From Aquimarina sp. (GTDB lineage: Bacteria; Bacteroidota; Bacteroidia; Flavobacteriales; Flavobacteriaceae): a stretch of 17,954 nucleotides of DNA. The position numbers were made by a program, and so were the translations under genes. Below are positions 6,888 to 14,798 of the stretch, piece by piece; within the stretch, counting starts at the first letter, position 1; the number at the start of each line of letters is the position of its first letter. Location: contig NZVW01000085.1 of assembly GCA_002697475.1 (NCBI GenBank), positions 1-17,954 on the forward strand, in the 5' to 3' direction. The notes below the pieces were generated by a model. That model saw nothing but the letters and a program-made list of their open reading frames with translations. It ran no database searches and was not told the origin of the DNA.

Positions 6888-9212
6888 ATGAAAAATACGC
6901 TATTTCAAAACATAAAGTACTTTTTTACAATACTTTTCATACTCCAAAGTACAGCAATTACACAATTATGGGCGCAACAAACACCTGTATCGCAAAACGG
7001 TCAGTTAAAAGTTTGTGGGACTCAGTTATGTAATCAATATAATAAACCTATTCAGCTTCGTGGAATGAGTACTCACGGGATTCAGTGGTATGGGTGGGGA
7101 AAATGCCTTACAGAAAACTCTTTGGATGTCCTGGCATATGACTGGGAAGCCGATATACTTAGGGTTTCACTATATGTTCAGGAAGGCGGTTATGAAACCG
7201 ATCCGGTTGGATTTACTAATCAGGTAAACCGTCTTATAAACGAAGCGTCAGAAAGGGGTATGTATGTACTGGTAGACTGGCATCAGCTTAATCCAGGGGA
7301 TCCTAATTATAATCTGGCAAATGCAAAGCAGTTTTTCACCGCTATAGCCAATCAACATAAGGATAAAGTTAATATCATTTATGATGTATGTAACGAACCA
7401 AATGGATCAGGAGTAAATTGGAACAGAATTAAGACCTATGCGGATCAAATTATTCCTGTGATAAAATCCATTGATAACGATGCTGTGATCTTAGTAGGTA
7501 CACAAGGTTGGGCCTCATTTGGTGTTTCTGGTGAAGGTTCCTTACAGGATGTTTTAAATAATCCACTTCAATTTGATAACATTATGTACACTTTTCACTT
7601 TTATGCAAAGAGTCATCGAGACGCATATCTTAGGGTACTGGATCAGGCATCTGACCAACTCCCGGTATTCGTTACTGAATTTGGTAGTCAGGAATATACA
7701 GGTGATGGGCCTAATGATTTTGCCATGACGCAACGATTTATAGATTTAATGAGGCAAAAGAAAATCAGCTGGACAAGCTGGAATTACTCTGATGATTTTA
7801 GATCAGGAGCAGCGTGGCAAACAGGAACTTGTGCTTCAGGCTTTTGGGATACATCGAGACTTAAAGAAGCAGGATTGTGGATAAGAGATAAAATAAAGTT
7901 TCCTGCAGATGATTTTCCCGGTGGAGATACCAGTAGTGACCAAACCCCATATAAAGGAACTCCAATTTCAATTCCGGGAATTGTTGAAGCTGAAAATTAT
8001 GATAATGGAGGTCAAAATATAGCTTATAATGATCTTTCAGATGCTAATGAAGGCGGAAGTTATAGAAATGATAAAGTAGATATAGAACCGTGTACCCAAG
8101 GTGGATTTAATGTAGGATGGATACAAGCAGGTGAATGGCTAGAATATACAATTGATATTCAAAATTCTGGGAGTTATATATTAGAAGCCAGTGTGGCAGC
8201 AACTTCATCAGGCAAAAACTTTCATTTAGAAATCGATGGTACAGATATTTCCGGAAGTATTCAGGTTCCTAATACCGGTGGCTGGCAAAACTGGCAAACG
8301 GTCTCTACCAGACTTGACCTTTCTTCAGGAATTAAAGTAGTTCGAATAGTTATGGATACCAATGACTTTAATATAGATAAGATAATATTTAAAGATAGTG
8401 ATGTTCCGGATAATCAATCGCCTTCAGTTACAATAGCCTCTCCCTCCAATAACGCTTCATTTATAGCAGGAGAAACGGTAACAATTACAGCAAATGCTTC
8501 TGATGTTGATGGTGTAATTAGTAAAGTCGAATTTTTTGTAGATGGAAATAAGATTTCAGAAGATAATGCTTTACCGTTTCAAGTCAACTGGACAGCAGTA
8601 TCCGGTACCCATATAATTTCAGCAAAAGCATTTGATGACGATAATGCATCAACTTTCTCTTCAGGTATTACTATATCTGTCGAAGAAAATACAGATGGTG
8701 ATAGCTGTTCTGAAGCTCAGTATGTAGAAAGTGGTAATTATGCAGCAGGTAGTATTGTTCAAAACCTGGGTAGCAGATATGAATGCAAACCATATCCTTA
8801 TTCAGGATGGTGTAACGGAGCTTCCTGGGCTTATGCTCCGGGTGAAGGAAGTTATTGGCAGGATGCCTGGATCCTGTTAGGATCATGTTCGTCTTTTTCT
8901 TCTACAAATCATACTGATAATTCCCTACAGATACGTATTTCAGAAGAATATCAAAGGGGAAAAGATAATAAGATTTTCGTGTCGCCAGTACCGGCGGATA
9001 ACTTTCTAAACTTAAGGTTGTCAGAAGTATCAGTCCGAAGTATTCAAATTATCTCCCTTTCGGGAAATATTTTATTAGAAAAAGTTATTACGAATTCTAA
9101 AAATACACCTACGGATACTAGAATTGATATCAGATCATTACCATCAGGGATCTATTTTTATAGGATTAATTCAGATCATAAAACATATAATGGAAGATTT
9201 ATGAAAAAGTAA
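6888..9212 (+). CDS. T9SS-secreted GH5 (subfamily 2-like) glucanase with CBM6 and chitin-binding-type module
   Basis: Secreted retaining glycoside hydrolase, by family an endo-beta-1,4-glucanase. The signal peptide covers about residues 1-29 (LWA|QQ). The GH5 domain (about 33-337) shows LRGMSTHG, the acid/base Glu170 in NEP, HFYA, and the nucleophile Glu264 in TEFG, all typical of GH5_2 cellulases. After it come a CBM6 (about 357-501; VEAENY start, GEWLEY), one Ig-like linker domain (509-597), a 61-residue Cys-bounded module (607-667) and a type A sorting domain (about 697-774). The 61-residue module is about 67% identical to residues 1269-1329 of the chitinase. Its place between a chitin-type LPMO and a protease, with a chitin-binding-type module, raises the possibility that it acts on chitosan or on a glucan mixed with chitin; some GH5 enzymes are known to have chitosanase side activity. 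The family is firm, the substrate is open. The astacin gene begins 36 bases after its stop. Confidence 0.93.
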   Translation: MKNTLFQNIKYFFTILFILQSTAITQLWAQQTPVSQNGQLKVCGTQLCNQYNKPIQLRGMSTHGIQWYGWGKCLTENSLDVLAYDWEADILRVSLYVQEGGYETDPVGFTNQVNRLINEASERGMYVLVDWHQLNPGDPNYNLANAKQFFTAIANQHKDKVNIIYDVCNEPNGSGVNWNRIKTYADQIIPVIKSIDNDAVILVGTQGWASFGVSGEGSLQDVLNNPLQFDNIMYTFHFYAKSHRDAYLRVLDQASDQLPVFVTEFGSQEYTGDGPNDFAMTQRFIDLMRQKKISWTSWNYSDDFRSGAAWQTGTCASGFWDTSRLKEAGLWIRDKIKFPADDFPGGDTSSDQTPYKGTPISIPGIVEAENYDNGGQNIAYNDLSDANEGGSYRNDKVDIEPCTQGGFNVGWIQAGEWLEYTIDIQNSGSYILEASVAATSSGKNFHLEIDGTDISGSIQVPNTGGWQNWQTVSTRLDLSSGIKVVRIVMDTNDFNIDKIIFKDSDVPDNQSPSVTIASPSNNASFIAGETVTITANASDVDGVISKVEFFVDGNKISEDNALPFQVNWTAVSGTHIISAKAFDDDNASTFSSGITISVEENTDGDSCSEAQYVESGNYAAGSIVQNLGSRYECKPYPYSGWCNGASWAYAPGEGSYWQDAWILLGSCSSFSSTNHTDNSLQIRISEEYQRGKDNKIFVSPVPADNFLNLRLSEVSVRSIQIISLSGNILLEKVITNSKNTPTDTRIDIRSLPSGIYFYRINSDHKTYNGRFMKK

Positions 9213-9248
9213 ATTTTTATTATAAACACAAACTCAACTTAATTTAAA

Positions 9249-10280
9249 ATGAAAACAAATCAATTAATTAAATTCCTAGGAGCAGCACTTGTGGTTGTTT
9301 CTTGTACAAATGAAGAATTAGATCTTAACTCTAATAGTGGTTCTTTAGAAGAAAAAGATCTTAACGTAGAAAGGGCTTATCCTGATCAACATGGTGAGAC
9401 TTCTGAAATGTTTTACGGGGGGCTTAAAGTAGCTGTGGAGGAAATTGACGGTGAATATATCTATGAAGGAGATATCATTTTTCAAAAAGATATGTTGACC
9501 AGAACTCAGGAGCTTTTAGTATTCGAGCAAGGCGAAATTGCTCCGGAAGATAGAAGTGTTGGTAGAACAGGAGGAAGATGGCCTAACAATACAGTGTACT
9601 ACCAGATAGAATCCGGATTACCAAAAAGTTATAGGGTAACTGATGCCATAGCTCACTGGGAAGCTAATACTTCTTTGAAATTTGTTCAGCGAACTAATCA
9701 ATCAAATTATATATTGTTTAGACAAGGTTCTGGATGCTCATCTAGTGTAGGAATGATAGGAGGGAGACAGAACATTAATTTAGCAGATGGATGCTCCACC
9801 GGTAATACCATACACGAAATTGGTCATGCAGTAGGTCTTTGGCACGAACAAAGTAGGGCTGACAGAGATAATTGGATCACTATTCAATGGCAAAATATTC
9901 AATCCGGAAAAGAGCATAACTTTAGGACATATGCAGAGCAAGGAAGAGACGGAGATGAATATACAAATAGCCTGGATTTTGGATCAATTATGATGTATCC
10001 GTCTACCGCTTTTTCTAATAACGGACAAAGAACTATTACTAAAAAGGATGGAAGCGGATATAGCACTCAGAGAAATGGCTTATCCAGTGGTGATCTTACA
10101 GGTATAGGTAATATGTATCCTGGAAATGGAGGTGGAGAGGTATATGAAAATGGTAATTATTACACCATTCATGGAGTTAGTGTTTATAGATGGAACAACG
10201 AATGGTGGTACTACGACCGTAATCAAAGCAGATGGAGACGAGTAGAACTCAGGGGGACAACCTGGTACTATATTAGTTAA
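9249..10280 (+). CDS. Astacin-family (M12A) zinc metalloprotease lipoprotein, flavastacin-like
   Basis: Secreted endopeptidase. The zinc motif HExxHxxGxxHE is complete at His189, Glu190, His193, His199, Glu200, and the Met-turn SIMMY is at 246-250. The N-terminus is a lipoprotein signal with Cys19 as the lipidated residue (VVSC); the following TNEELD is acidic, as in export signals that send Bacteroidota lipoproteins to the cell surface, so surface anchoring is likely. Residues 20-108 look like a propeptide; the catalytic domain is about 109-292. The last 45 residues (299-343) are very rich in Trp and Tyr (5 W, 8 Y), with pairs such as WWYY and WYY, and match nothing I recognise; they may bind a polymer or wall. 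It is the only protease on the + strand block and lies 36 bases after the GH5 stop with no terminator between, so the two genes are probably one operon. A role in removing protein from chitin-protein material is an inference from this context. Confidence 0.93.
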   Translation: MKTNQLIKFLGAALVVVSCTNEELDLNSNSGSLEEKDLNVERAYPDQHGETSEMFYGGLKVAVEEIDGEYIYEGDIIFQKDMLTRTQELLVFEQGEIAPEDRSVGRTGGRWPNNTVYYQIESGLPKSYRVTDAIAHWEANTSLKFVQRTNQSNYILFRQGSGCSSSVGMIGGRQNINLADGCSTGNTIHEIGHAVGLWHEQSRADRDNWITIQWQNIQSGKEHNFRTYAEQGRDGDEYTNSLDFGSIMMYPSTAFSNNGQRTITKKDGSGYSTQRNGLSSGDLTGIGNMYPGNGGGEVYENGNYYTIHGVSVYRWNNEWWYYDRNQSRWRRVELRGTTWYYIS

Positions 10281-10293
10281 TAATTGTTTTTTG

Positions 10294-10321
10294 AAAATCC
10301 CGATATATACATCGGGATTTT
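10294..10321. terminator. Bidirectional hairpin terminator between astacin and esterase genes
   Basis: A perfect 11-bp stem (10294-10304 and 10311-10321) with a six-base loop. On the + strand the hairpin ends in six Ts, ending the GH5-astacin transcript; on the - strand it ends in four Us, serving the convergent esterase gene, whose TAA stop (10322-10324) directly abuts the stem. Confidence 0.9.
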
Positions 10322-11239
10322 TTATTGCAGCATAAATTCTAGAGGTATATGTACTCGCTTATTCCAGCTTTCTTCGTTGTGCGAGGCTCCATCAAATTTT
10401 TGGGTCATCCAGTTTTTCCCTTCCGTATAACCTGCATTCTTCATAATGTCATCTACTTGATTTTGATACGGTTCATATTGAGCATCTAAGCTTTCCGTAC
10501 CAAAGTCAAAATAAATTTTATGATCCTTCGGGTCCGGTAAATCTGTTTTTAACGATTCGATATATGACGGGCCTAAAATAGGTACTGGCCAGTGTGTGGA
10601 CATACATATGGCTGATCCAAAAACATCTGGGGATTTACAGATAGCATATAAAGAAATCAGACCGCCCATAGAGGCTCCCATTATTGAGGTATCTTCTTTC
10701 TTTGATGAAACATTATAATTTTTGTCAATGAAAGGTTTAAGCTCCTTGACAATAAAATTTAAATATTCATCTGATAGTAGATGGTCAATTCCTGTAAAAT
10801 CTTTTAATCCTTTTTTAGCTTGTTCTGTTTCTGATATGCCTTCAGGAGATTTCGGCATATATTCAGAGAAGCGTTTTTTTCCATTGTTCCATATGGCAAC
10901 TACGACAGTTTTTTCAACTGTTTTTTTATGGATAAGACTGTCCAAAATTTCATCAATTCCCCAATCAATTCCAGTATATGAAGTTTTTGGGTTAAAGACA
11001 TTTTGACCGTCATGAACATAAAGCACCTGATACTTTTCATTTAAATCAGGGTTATATCCTGAAGGAAGATATACTTCGATATTCCTGTTATCTACATATT
11101 GAGAAGCAAAGCTTTTGTGTTCAATGACTTTACTGTTAACTGTCTTATCAAGAAGTTCGGTATCATTTTGTCTTTGACTATAAAGTGAATTGCATATAAA
11201 AACTAAAAGAGCGGTTAGTCTGATTATATATATCTTCAT
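10322..11239 (-). CDS. Secreted alpha/beta-hydrolase esterase (putative esterase/CE1-like, PF00756 type)
   Basis: Predicted carboxylic-ester hydrolase with a cleavable signal peptide (MKIYIIRLTALLVFICNSLYS, about 21 residues). I chose the ATG at 11239 because it begins exactly at the charged start of the signal peptide; a TTG at 11272 in the same frame would add eleven residues and lie inside a hairpin. The mature protein shows VLYVHDGQN (oxyanion region), nucleophile Ser190 in GASMGG, a conserved FDFGTESLD segment near the acid, and His287 in GASHN, giving a full catalytic triad. Length (305 aa) fits the esterase-D-like family. No sorting domain is present, so it is probably periplasmic. The natural substrate cannot be told from sequence; members of this fold include acetyl-xylan/feruloyl esterases and siderophore esterases. 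It converges on the astacin operon and need not belong to it. Confidence 0.85.
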   Translation of the reverse strand: MKIYIIRLTALLVFICNSLYSQRQNDTELLDKTVNSKVIEHKSFASQYVDNRNIEVYLPSGYNPDLNEKYQVLYVHDGQNVFNPKTSYTGIDWGIDEILDSLIHKKTVEKTVVVAIWNNGKKRFSEYMPKSPEGISETEQAKKGLKDFTGIDHLLSDEYLNFIVKELKPFIDKNYNVSSKKEDTSIMGASMGGLISLYAICKSPDVFGSAICMSTHWPVPILGPSYIESLKTDLPDPKDHKIYFDFGTESLDAQYEPYQNQVDDIMKNAGYTEGKNWMTQKFDGASHNEESWNKRVHIPLEFMLQ

Positions 11240-11261
11240 AATTAGTGCTTGTAATGAAAAA

Positions 11262-11284
11262 AAACTCCTCAAAGAGAGGAGTTT
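11262..11284 (-). terminator. Intrinsic terminator just upstream of the esterase start
   Basis: On the - strand a 9-bp stem (11284-11276 with 11270-11262) closes a five-base loop and runs into eight Us (11264-11257). It follows the small ORF stop (11289) by four bases and ends only 17 bases before the esterase ATG (11239). A full promoter cannot fit in that space, so esterase mRNA either starts upstream and passes through this hairpin or uses an overlapping promoter: an attenuator-like layout. Confidence 0.8.
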
Positions 11285-11288
11285 ATGG

Positions 11289-11381
11289 TTATTTAAAGAT
11301 CGCTAAAAATATTAAAATCAAAAAACTATATAGTAATATCAGCGATATTGAGAGTCTGTATTTTTCTATAATATTTTTCAT
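11289..11381 (-). CDS. Candidate 30-residue membrane peptide
   Basis: A small ORF, starting ATG (11379-11381) and ending TAA (11289-11291), that fills most of the 190-bp space between the repeat-protein gene and the esterase. The peptide starts MKNIIEKYRLS and continues as one hydrophobic stretch of about 18 residues (ISLILLYSFLILIFLAIF) ending in Lys, the form of a single-pass inner-membrane peptide with a positive N-terminus. The stop is followed by a strong terminator four bases on. It starts 48 bases after the stop of the 1122-residue gene and could share its transcript. I recognise no family. AT-rich DNA readily yields hydrophobic short ORFs by chance, so coding status is uncertain; the terminator placement is the main support. 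Confidence 0.4.
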   Translation of the reverse strand: MKNIIEKYRLSISLILLYSFLILIFLAIFK

Positions 11382-11429
11382 AATGACTACAATTGTACAA
11401 AAAACAGCGTAATAAATTGTTTTACACAA

Positions 11430-14400
11430 CTATAATTTTATGATTCTTTTAATTCCTAAACCTTTATCAGTTTCAATTCTTACAAAATACACACCGGCTT
11501 CAAGTGATGATAGATCAATAGTTTTAACACTACCAAAGTGTATTATTTCCTTTCCTAAATAATCTAAAATGGTAATTTTTTCTACTTCAATACCTAATTG
11601 AACTATACCGCGAGTTGGATTAGGATACATTTTAAAATCATTTTGTGTAAAATCATCAACGCCCAATGTAGCATCAACCGTTATGGTAAATTCATAATCT
11701 TCAACGTTACCAGTATCATCAATAGCAGATATAGTTATGATATGATCTCCTGCTTCTAATAAAGTTCCGGCCACAGGAGATTGACTTATGGTCGTTACCC
11801 TATTAACAATATCACAATTATCAGTTACTTCAACTTCTACTGTAAAATCCTCTAATTCATATGCATCATCTGTTGTCAAACCAACGGTTATATCATCAGG
11901 TAAAGATGAGGTTATGTATACTGGCGCTATATTATCTTCAACAGTAACGATTGCCTGAGCGCTGGACTGATTTCCATTTACATCTGTAACAGTTAGCGTT
12001 ACAGTGTTATCTCCTACATCACTACAACTGAAACTATCAATATCTAAAGTTATAGTATCAATCCCGCAATTATCAATGGATCCGTTGTTGATTTGATTAC
12101 TGGTTAAAGAAGCATTTCCAAGTTCATCAAGTTGCAATGTAACATTTTGAGTGATAACTGTTGGAACAGTAGTATCTTCAATAATAATGTTCTGGTCTTG
12201 AGTACTTGTATTACCACTCTGATCTTCATAAGTCCAGGTAATCATTGTAGTACCTTGTACATTTATAGGAAGGATTGCATTGGAACTTGCAGTTATAATT
12301 CCTCCACAATTATCAATAGCAGTAGGAGGTGTTAAAGTACTAACTTCACACTGAGCATTAATATCCGGCAAATTTGCTAGATCTGCTATTGGGGCAATAG
12401 TATCTTCAACGGTAATGGTAGCATTTGCACTGGCCTGGTTTCCATTAGTATCTGTTACAGTTAAAAGAACTGAATTGGTACCTAAGTTATCACAGGTAAA
12501 TAGAGTCTGGTCAATAGCCAGAGAACTAATACCACAAGCGTCTGTTGACCCATTATCAACCTGAGCAGCACTTAATGTTGCGTTACCATCTAGATCTAAT
12601 TGAACAGTTAAATCCTGAGTGATGACGTTTGGTGCAATAGTATCTTCTACGGTAACAATTGCATCTGTAGAAGTTTGATTACCATTTACATCAGTCACGG
12701 TTAATGTTACTGCATTGGCTCCTATATCAGAACATGAGAATGCATTCGGACTTACAGTAATTGTAGAAATGCCACAGACATCACTAGATCCATTATCAAT
12801 CTGTTCAGCAGTTATCGTAGCATTACCTGTATTGTCAAGCTGTATAGTAATATCTTGAGAAATAGGCGTTGGAGCTGTAGCATCTTCAACAGTAACGGTT
12901 GCAGTTTCTGTACTCTCATTACCATTATTGTCTGTTACTGTGAGTGTAACGACATTATTACCTACGTCACTACAAGTAAAAGATGAAGTGTTAATCGATA
13001 AAGAAGCTATACCACAAACATCACTAGATCCATTATCAATCTGTGCAGCAGTAATGGAAACATTGCCTGTATTATCTAATTGAACGGTAATATCTTGTGT
13101 CAGTGCTGTTGGTGCTATGCTATCTTCAACCGTAATATTTGCAGTAGCGGATGCTTGATTACCATTATTATCGGTAGCTGTAAGCGTTACAGCATTTACA
13201 CCGATATTGGTACAATTAAATGTAGTCTCAGATAACGATAAGCTGGCGATTGCACAATTATCACTAGATCCATTATCTATTTCTGCGGCAGTAATAGTTA
13301 TGTTACCGGTTATGTCAAGTTGTACAGTAATATTTTGAGCTACAACTGTTGGTGCCACATTGTCTTCAACGGCTACAGTTGCTGTAGTAGTAGATTCATT
13401 ACCATTATTATCAGTAACCGTAAGGGTTACAGTGTTATCACCTACTTCTGCGCAAGTAAAAGTATCTGGAGATACAGAAAGGCTTGCTATACCACAACTA
13501 TCATTAGATCCATTATCAATCTGCGCTGCTGTTATAGAAGCATTACCAGTATTATCAAGCTGAATAGTAATATCCTGAGCTATTGCTGCTGGTGCAGTAT
13601 CGTCAAGCAAGGTCACGTTTTGCTTTGCTGTGCTACTATTACCTGAAGCATCAGTAAAAGTCCAGGTTACTTCAGTGGTTCCCTGTGCTGTTATCGGAAA
13701 GTTTGTCGAGGAGGTAGCACTAACTGAACCTCCACAGTTATCTGTCGCTGTTGGTATACTTGGAGTAGCGGAACACTCGTCGTTAATGTCTGCCAATTGT
13801 ATATCTGTGCCATTGGATATAAGTATATACAATTTTCTCAATGTATAAGTGGCTCCATTATTTTCGGTAGTATAGTCTGGATGTGTACCTGTATTGCTTC
13901 CAATTCCTAAATCACAATTGACACTTGGAGTGTTAAAATTATTGAAAGCAAACAGCGTTTCGCCAATTCCATAATTATGAACTTGAAAGGAACCATAACC
14001 ATTTGTTGCGCCACTGGCTGGTTGCGTATCATCAAAATCATATGTTGTAGAACTTCCTCCTAAACTTTCATCTGCGGTTCTGTTATAGTTACCGGCCCAC
14101 ATCTCTACATTTCCTGTTGTAATCCCTGTTCCTGTGGTGACTCCTGACTTATTTGTAAAGACATTCATATTAGTTACCTGATTGTTAAAAACAACAGGAT
14201 TACCATTAGCACTTGGCACCCCCATTTGCGCTAAATTACCACCAGTGAAATCATCAAGGGATACCCATATCCACTCATCATCTAATTGCAGATAGTAGGC
14301 TATTCTCTCTGGATTTAAACCAGTTAAAGCTGAATTATTTGTAGTGTATGGTACTGAAACTGTATAATTGGCCGGTGAAGTAATATCCAATTCATATAAA

Positions 14401-14798
14401 ACTCCGTATTTATCTGCTTCTGCCACATTAGTTAATGCAGACTGAGGAGCGGATGGAAGCCCTGTGGGTATATAGGAAAACCCATCTGGTACAGGAGAAA
14501 AACTGTCTGCAACTGTGACTGTCGCAGTACAGCTATCTGTGCTACTATCTCCGTCAGAAGTAACAGTTAGTGTAACTATGTTAGTCCCCAGATTAGAACA
14601 CGTAAAACTATTATTATCAATGGATAAGGTAACACTTCCGGAACTATCGCTAGATCCTCCATCAATATCAGAAGCAGAAATGGTTGCTGAACCACTGCCG
14701 TCTAGTTGAACGGTAATATCCTGACATATAGCGACCGGATTCTGAGCATATAAGTTTAGGGTAAGAAGTACTACAATGAAAAGTAGATTTTTTTTCAT
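11430..14798 (-). CDS. Large T9SS-exported repeat protein (HYR/Ig-like domains, unassigned module)
   Basis: Surface or released protein without recognisable catalytic residues. Signal peptide 1-18 (LYA|QNP). Residues 20-98 are a first copy of an approximately 80-residue beta-sandwich repeat. Residues 100-331 form a separate module (key stretches RIAYYLQLDDEWIWVSLDDF, MNVFTNKSGV, GYGSFQVHNYG, LFAFNNF, DLGIG) that I cannot assign but which looks like a beta-rich lectin- or jelly-roll-like domain. Residues 338-400 are HYR-like (CGG...TEVTWTFTDASGN), 400-800 are five tandem 80-residue repeats, 800-876 a second HYR-like domain, 876-956 a sixth repeat, about 956-1040 a third HYR-like domain, and 1047-1122 a type A sorting domain starting at YPNP. 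Each repeat holds QDITVQLD...NGS.D.CGI...CxDVG..TVTLTVTD.NGN and two cysteines, probably a disulfide. A role in adhesion or as a display stalk for the 100-331 module is an inference. The start ATG at 14798 is fixed by the signal peptide. Confidence 0.9.
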   Translation of the reverse strand: MKKNLLFIVVLLTLNLYAQNPVAICQDITVQLDGSGSATISASDIDGGSSDSSGSVTLSIDNNSFTCSNLGTNIVTLTVTSDGDSSTDSCTATVTVADSFSPVPDGFSYIPTGLPSAPQSALTNVAEADKYGVLYELDITSPANYTVSVPYTTNNSALTGLNPERIAYYLQLDDEWIWVSLDDFTGGNLAQMGVPSANGNPVVFNNQVTNMNVFTNKSGVTTGTGITTGNVEMWAGNYNRTADESLGGSSTTYDFDDTQPASGATNGYGSFQVHNYGIGETLFAFNNFNTPSVNCDLGIGSNTGTHPDYTTENNGATYTLRKLYILISNGTDIQLADINDECSATPSIPTATDNCGGSVSATSSTNFPITAQGTTEVTWTFTDASGNSSTAKQNVTLLDDTAPAAIAQDITIQLDNTGNASITAAQIDNGSNDSCGIASLSVSPDTFTCAEVGDNTVTLTVTDNNGNESTTTATVAVEDNVAPTVVAQNITVQLDITGNITITAAEIDNGSSDNCAIASLSLSETTFNCTNIGVNAVTLTATDNNGNQASATANITVEDSIAPTALTQDITVQLDNTGNVSITAAQIDNGSSDVCGIASLSINTSSFTCSDVGNNVVTLTVTDNNGNESTETATVTVEDATAPTPISQDITIQLDNTGNATITAEQIDNGSSDVCGISTITVSPNAFSCSDIGANAVTLTVTDVNGNQTSTDAIVTVEDTIAPNVITQDLTVQLDLDGNATLSAAQVDNGSTDACGISSLAIDQTLFTCDNLGTNSVLLTVTDTNGNQASANATITVEDTIAPIADLANLPDINAQCEVSTLTPPTAIDNCGGIITASSNAILPINVQGTTMITWTYEDQSGNTSTQDQNIIIEDTTVPTVITQNVTLQLDELGNASLTSNQINNGSIDNCGIDTITLDIDSFSCSDVGDNTVTLTVTDVNGNQSSAQAIVTVEDNIAPVYITSSLPDDITVGLTTDDAYELEDFTVEVEVTDNCDIVNRVTTISQSPVAGTLLEAGDHIITISAIDDTGNVEDYEFTITVDATLGVDDFTQNDFKMYPNPTRGIVQLGIEVEKITILDYLGKEIIHFGSVKTIDLSSLEAGVYFVRIETDKGLGIKRIIKL
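11933..13600 (-). repeat. Exact 240-bp period protein-coding repeats
   Basis: Repeat boundaries marked by (T/C)(A/G)TCTTC(A/T)A(C/T) occur at 12401, 12641, 12881, 13121 and 13361, exactly 240 bp apart, ending at 13600. A sixth unit of 240 bp lies at 11933-12172, separated by a 228-bp HYR-like unit (12173-12400). Copies are diverged at DNA level while unit length is exactly kept, so length is under selection by the domain fold and not by recent slippage. Confidence 0.92.

Noticed and set aside
10722..11006. Plus-strand ORF opposite the esterase
   Set aside because: The esterase on the minus strand has a complete catalytic triad and signal peptide; the opposing frame has no recognisable features.
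11240..11272. TTG start at 11272 for the esterase
   Set aside because: It would place eleven extra residues before a perfectly formed signal peptide and start inside a terminator hairpin.
12401..13600. Regular repeats as a CRISPR array or mobile element
   Set aside because: Units are 240 bp, in frame, diverged, and encode one folded domain each; there are no short identical repeats with unique spacers and no transposase.
13320..13848. Several plus-strand ORFs opposite the repeat-protein gene
   Set aside because: They are shadows of the 240-bp repeats; their composition is odd (Ser/Ile/Val-rich) and they lack starts or contexts of real genes.
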